From: DASVUC01 sp038237225
GTDB taxonomy: Bacteria > Planctomycetota > Phycisphaerae > Tepidisphaerales > Tepidisphaeraceae
Direction of reading: 5' to 3'
Assembly: GCA_038237225.1 (NCBI GenBank)
Contig: JBBRYX010000011.1
Coordinates: forward strand, 110,589-174,588
DNA: 64,000 nt
The translations under genes were made by a program, and so were the position numbers. Under the pieces are notes generated by a model. It was not told the origin of the DNA and ran no database searches. It saw only the letters and a program-made list of their open reading frames with translations. This document shows positions 61,858 to 64,000 of the stretch, piece after piece (the first letter of the stretch is position 1; each line of letters begins with the position of its first letter).

Positions 61858-63816
61858 CTACCGCTCGCACCAATTCCTCCAGGCTTGGCGGTAAGCGTCT
61901 TCGATGGCGCGGGTGAGCGCGGCAGGATTCATGAGCGCTGAGTTTTTCATCCGGTCGCGGAGGGTGCTGCGAAGGTTGCTTAGCCGATGAGCATTTTTGG
62001 CAAGTGCGATCGCCAGGTGCACGTACTCCTCAGGCGTCTGGGCGACGAGCTCGGGCAGCCCGACGTTGTTGAGAATGCTGACGCCGACGCGGGAAGCGTG
62101 GGTGCTTCCGGCGAGAGTGATCACAGGGACGCCCATGTACAGGGCTTCGCAGGTCGTGGTGGTGCCGCTGTACGGGAAGGGATCGAGGGCGATGTCGATG
62201 TGGTGGTAATCCTCCAGATGTTTGGCGTGGGTGAGATGAAGATCCGCGAAGAGGATCCGCGAGACTTGGATGCCATGGGCGGCGAAAGCGGATTGCCGGT
62301 GTTGATATGTGGCGGGTTCGCCAATGCTGAAGCTCTTGAGGATCAGGCGGGAGTCAGGAATGGTATTCAGGATTTGGGACCAGAGTTGGATAGCGTGCGG
62401 CGTAATCTTCGAAGCTCGGTTGTAGCAGGCGAAGGTGATGGGGCCGGTCGCGCGAGGGGCTGAGTTCGGGGCGGTGGGAGGGGCGTAACAGAGGAAGGAG
62501 TTTGGGAGGCGGATGAGGCGTTCGGTGTACAGCGAATCTGCGGAGAGAAGCGGGTCGGCATATGCGTCAGTCAGTCGATAATCGATCGCACTCATGCCGG
62601 TGGTATTGGGGTAGCCGAGGTAGGTGAATTGCACGGGAACGGGGCGGCGGGCGAAGAGGAGGAGCCGGTTGTTCGAGGTATGACCGGCGAGGTCAATCAG
62701 GATGTCGATGGCGTCCGCGCGGACAACATCAGCGGCGGCGTCATCGGGCATTCGGTAGATGTTCCGCCAGTGGTGGGGGAGTTGCTTCAGGCGCTCGGTG
62801 GTGTCATCCGATTTCTGGACGTTGGCGTAGCAGAAGATCGCGAAGTTGTTCCTGTCGTGCGATTGGAGGATCGGCTCGAAGAAGCGGGCGACCGAATGCG
62901 TGCGAAAATCAGGCGAGACGTAGCCGATGCGCAGGCGACGATTGGGTTCGCGGGAGTTTGGGAAACTAATCGTGCGAGGTGAGAGCGCTTCGGCGTGCTT
63001 CTGAGCCCAGACACGATGTTCTCGGGCGACCTGCTCGGGAGCGATGTCGGGTTTTTCGTTCAGCGTGAACAGGAGCAGGTCGCCGGCTACGCGGTCGGTG
63101 GGATCGAGGGCGATGGCATGCTCCAGGACGTTGAGGGTGTCATCGAGGCGCGCCTGCTCGTGGAGGGCGTGGGCGAGATGGAGCCAGACCTCCTGATGAT
63201 CGGGCCTGAGCTGGAGGGCGCGGCGGAGGTGTTGCTCGGCGAGAAGGGGCTGCGCGAAGCGAAGCGTAGTGCCGAGAAGGTGGTGAGCTTCCGCGGCATC
63301 GGGCTCGATTCGGAGGGCAGTTTTGGCGGCGTGGGCGGCGTCTTCCAGGCGGTCCTCAATCAGGTTCACGCGGGCGAGGGCGATCCAGGTCTGGACATGC
63401 CTGGGGCGGATCGTGAGTGAGTTCTGATATTGGATCCGCGCTTCTTCGTACTGCCCCAACTCTTCGAGCGTAAGCCCGAGGTTCGATAGCGATTGGGGAA
63501 GTTGGACTTTGAGATCAATCGCACGACGGAAGGCGAGGACGGCTTCATCGAGTCGTTTGAGGGCACGAAGGACTTCGCCGCGGTTGTTGTGATACGAGCC
63601 GACGAAGGGGCTGGCGGCGATGGATTGGTCGATGAGTTGGAGGGCGCGTTCATGCTCGCCGCGCTGGTGGAAGAGGACGCCGAGGAGATGCAGAGCGCCG
63701 GGATGGTTGGGTTGCTGGGCGAGGATCTGGTGGTAGAGGTATTCGGCTTGTGGAAGTTGGGCCTGCTCGTGGTGGGCGATGGCTTGTTGAAGGAGCTGTT
63801 CGGCGCTTGGGGGCAC
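61858..63816 (-). CDS. TPR-repeat protein with O-GlcNAc-transferase-like domain
   Basis: About 652 residues from a GTG at 63816. Residues 1-270 hold about six tetratricopeptide repeats (AEYLYHQILAQQPNHPGALH, SLSNLGLTLEELGQYEEARI). The C-terminal ~370 residues match the OGT/SPINDLY-like transferase (GT41): LRIGYVSPDFRTHSVARFFE, DILIDLAGHTSNNRLLLFAR, PVQFTYLGYPNTTGMSAIDY, and HHIDIALDPFPYSGTTTTCE. It should add a sugar from UDP- or GDP-sugar to proteins, in the cytoplasm. The open frame extends to 63936 over a mobile-element-like segment, so the original start may have been disturbed; no ribosome binding site is seen before the GTG. Confidence 0.88.
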   Translation of the reverse strand: MPPSAEQLLQQAIAHHEQAQLPQAEYLYHQILAQQPNHPGALHLLGVLFHQRGEHERALQLIDQSIAASPFVGSYHNNRGEVLRALKRLDEAVLAFRRAIDLKVQLPQSLSNLGLTLEELGQYEEARIQYQNSLTIRPRHVQTWIALARVNLIEDRLEDAAHAAKTALRIEPDAAEAHHLLGTTLRFAQPLLAEQHLRRALQLRPDHQEVWLHLAHALHEQARLDDTLNVLEHAIALDPTDRVAGDLLLFTLNEKPDIAPEQVAREHRVWAQKHAEALSPRTISFPNSREPNRRLRIGYVSPDFRTHSVARFFEPILQSHDRNNFAIFCYANVQKSDDTTERLKQLPHHWRNIYRMPDDAAADVVRADAIDILIDLAGHTSNNRLLLFARRPVPVQFTYLGYPNTTGMSAIDYRLTDAYADPLLSADSLYTERLIRLPNSFLCYAPPTAPNSAPRATGPITFACYNRASKITPHAIQLWSQILNTIPDSRLILKSFSIGEPATYQHRQSAFAAHGIQVSRILFADLHLTHAKHLEDYHHIDIALDPFPYSGTTTTCEALYMGVPVITLAGSTHASRVGVSILNNVGLPELVAQTPEEYVHLAIALAKNAHRLSNLRSTLRDRMKNSALMNPAALTRAIEDAYRQAWRNWCER

Positions 63817-63837
63817 GAAAGTGATTGTATGGGGGGA

Positions 63838-64000
63838 AATCGGGATAGGGGGCGGCGTTGCCGCCGCTCCCCTCCCACACCACCGGACATGCGGGTCCGC
63901 ATCCGGCGGTTCGGTTGATACCCGGTCAGCGGACACCCGCTGACAACTTCGGCAATCCCAGACGCTCCCACAGCCGGTTGGGCAACGCGATGCTCAGTGC
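63838..64000 (-). mobile_element. Probable end of a group II intron or similar element
   Basis: Read on the minus strand, this contains AACCGCCGGATGCGGACC-CGCATGTCCGGTGGTGTGG and GGGGAGCGGCGGCAACGCCG followed by CCCCCTATCCCG, dense hairpins I associate from memory with the region after group II intron maturase genes. The element would extend past the window. A partial open frame ends at 63926. Confidence 0.4.
63926..64000 (-). CDS. Partial C-terminus of an unidentified protein
   Basis: Twenty-four codons to a TGA, encoding LPNRLWERLGLPKLSAGVR at the end. The start is outside the window. If the adjacent hairpins are intron-derived this could be the end of its reverse transcriptase or of an interrupted gene; too short to identify. 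Confidence 0.35.
   Translation of the reverse strand, partial: ALSIALPNRLWERLGLPKLSAGVR

Overview
The window looks like one stretch of a high-GC chromosome from a planctomycete, most probably class Phycisphaerae. That placement is inferred from gene content: exported proteins ending in a paired EF-hand/dockerin-like module plus a PEP-CTERM tail, a large MoxR/VWA-domain operon with planctomycete-type accessory proteins, hpnCDE-type squalene synthesis, a NagB-LmbE fusion, and many short intergenic palindromes. No rRNA, tRNA, CRISPR array or intact transposase was recognised.

Layout. 1-3.3 kb: the end of a SpoIID-domain protein and an exported coiled-coil/Arg-Asp-rich protein. 3.4-22.6 kb: twelve consecutive minus-strand genes that look like one operon. 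Read from its 5' end they are a PQQ-type beta-propeller, a SIMPL protein, an exported alpha-toroid protein, MoxR ATPase, DUF58, two membrane VWA proteins, a large membrane protein, a coiled-coil protein, a small exported protein, an NPCBM protein and a HEAT-like protein. Five two-armed palindromic repeats sit in its spacers. 23-31.5 kb: galM, then squalene/hopanoid genes hpnC-hpnD-hpnE with a ParE-like toxin-antitoxin pair lodged antisense between hpnD and hpnE, hpnN facing them, and a vapBC pair. 31.8-39.4 kb: a TIM-barrel sugar isomerase/epimerase and three tandem PEP-CTERM/dockerin-like proteins whose N-terminal parts differ (SpoIID-like, phosphodiester glycosidase, autotransporter-like repeats); the middle one is frameshifted. 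39.7-44.1 kb: a UDP-galactopyranose-mutase-like flavoprotein and a GH1-glycosyltransferase fusion.

45-55 kb is mostly metabolism: archaeal-type class I aldolase, an orphan encapsulin-type ferritin, a lone ATP synthase gamma gene, glpK-glpF, an AI-2E permease fused to a B12-binding-like domain, and an RsbU-type phosphatase. 55-64 kb is envelope and amino-sugar metabolism: DUF192 lipoprotein, small membrane protein, N-acetylmuramoyl-alanine amidase, NagB-LmbE fusion, ROK kinase, an exported protein of unknown function and a TPR-OGT-type glycosyltransferase. The right edge resembles the tail of a group II intron or related element.

The best candidates for something little described are the MoxR/VWA operon with its internal palindromes, the PEP-CTERM trio that places different enzymatic heads on one C-terminal cassette, and the orphan encapsulin-type ferritin. 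All functional statements come from reading motifs by eye; no search was run.
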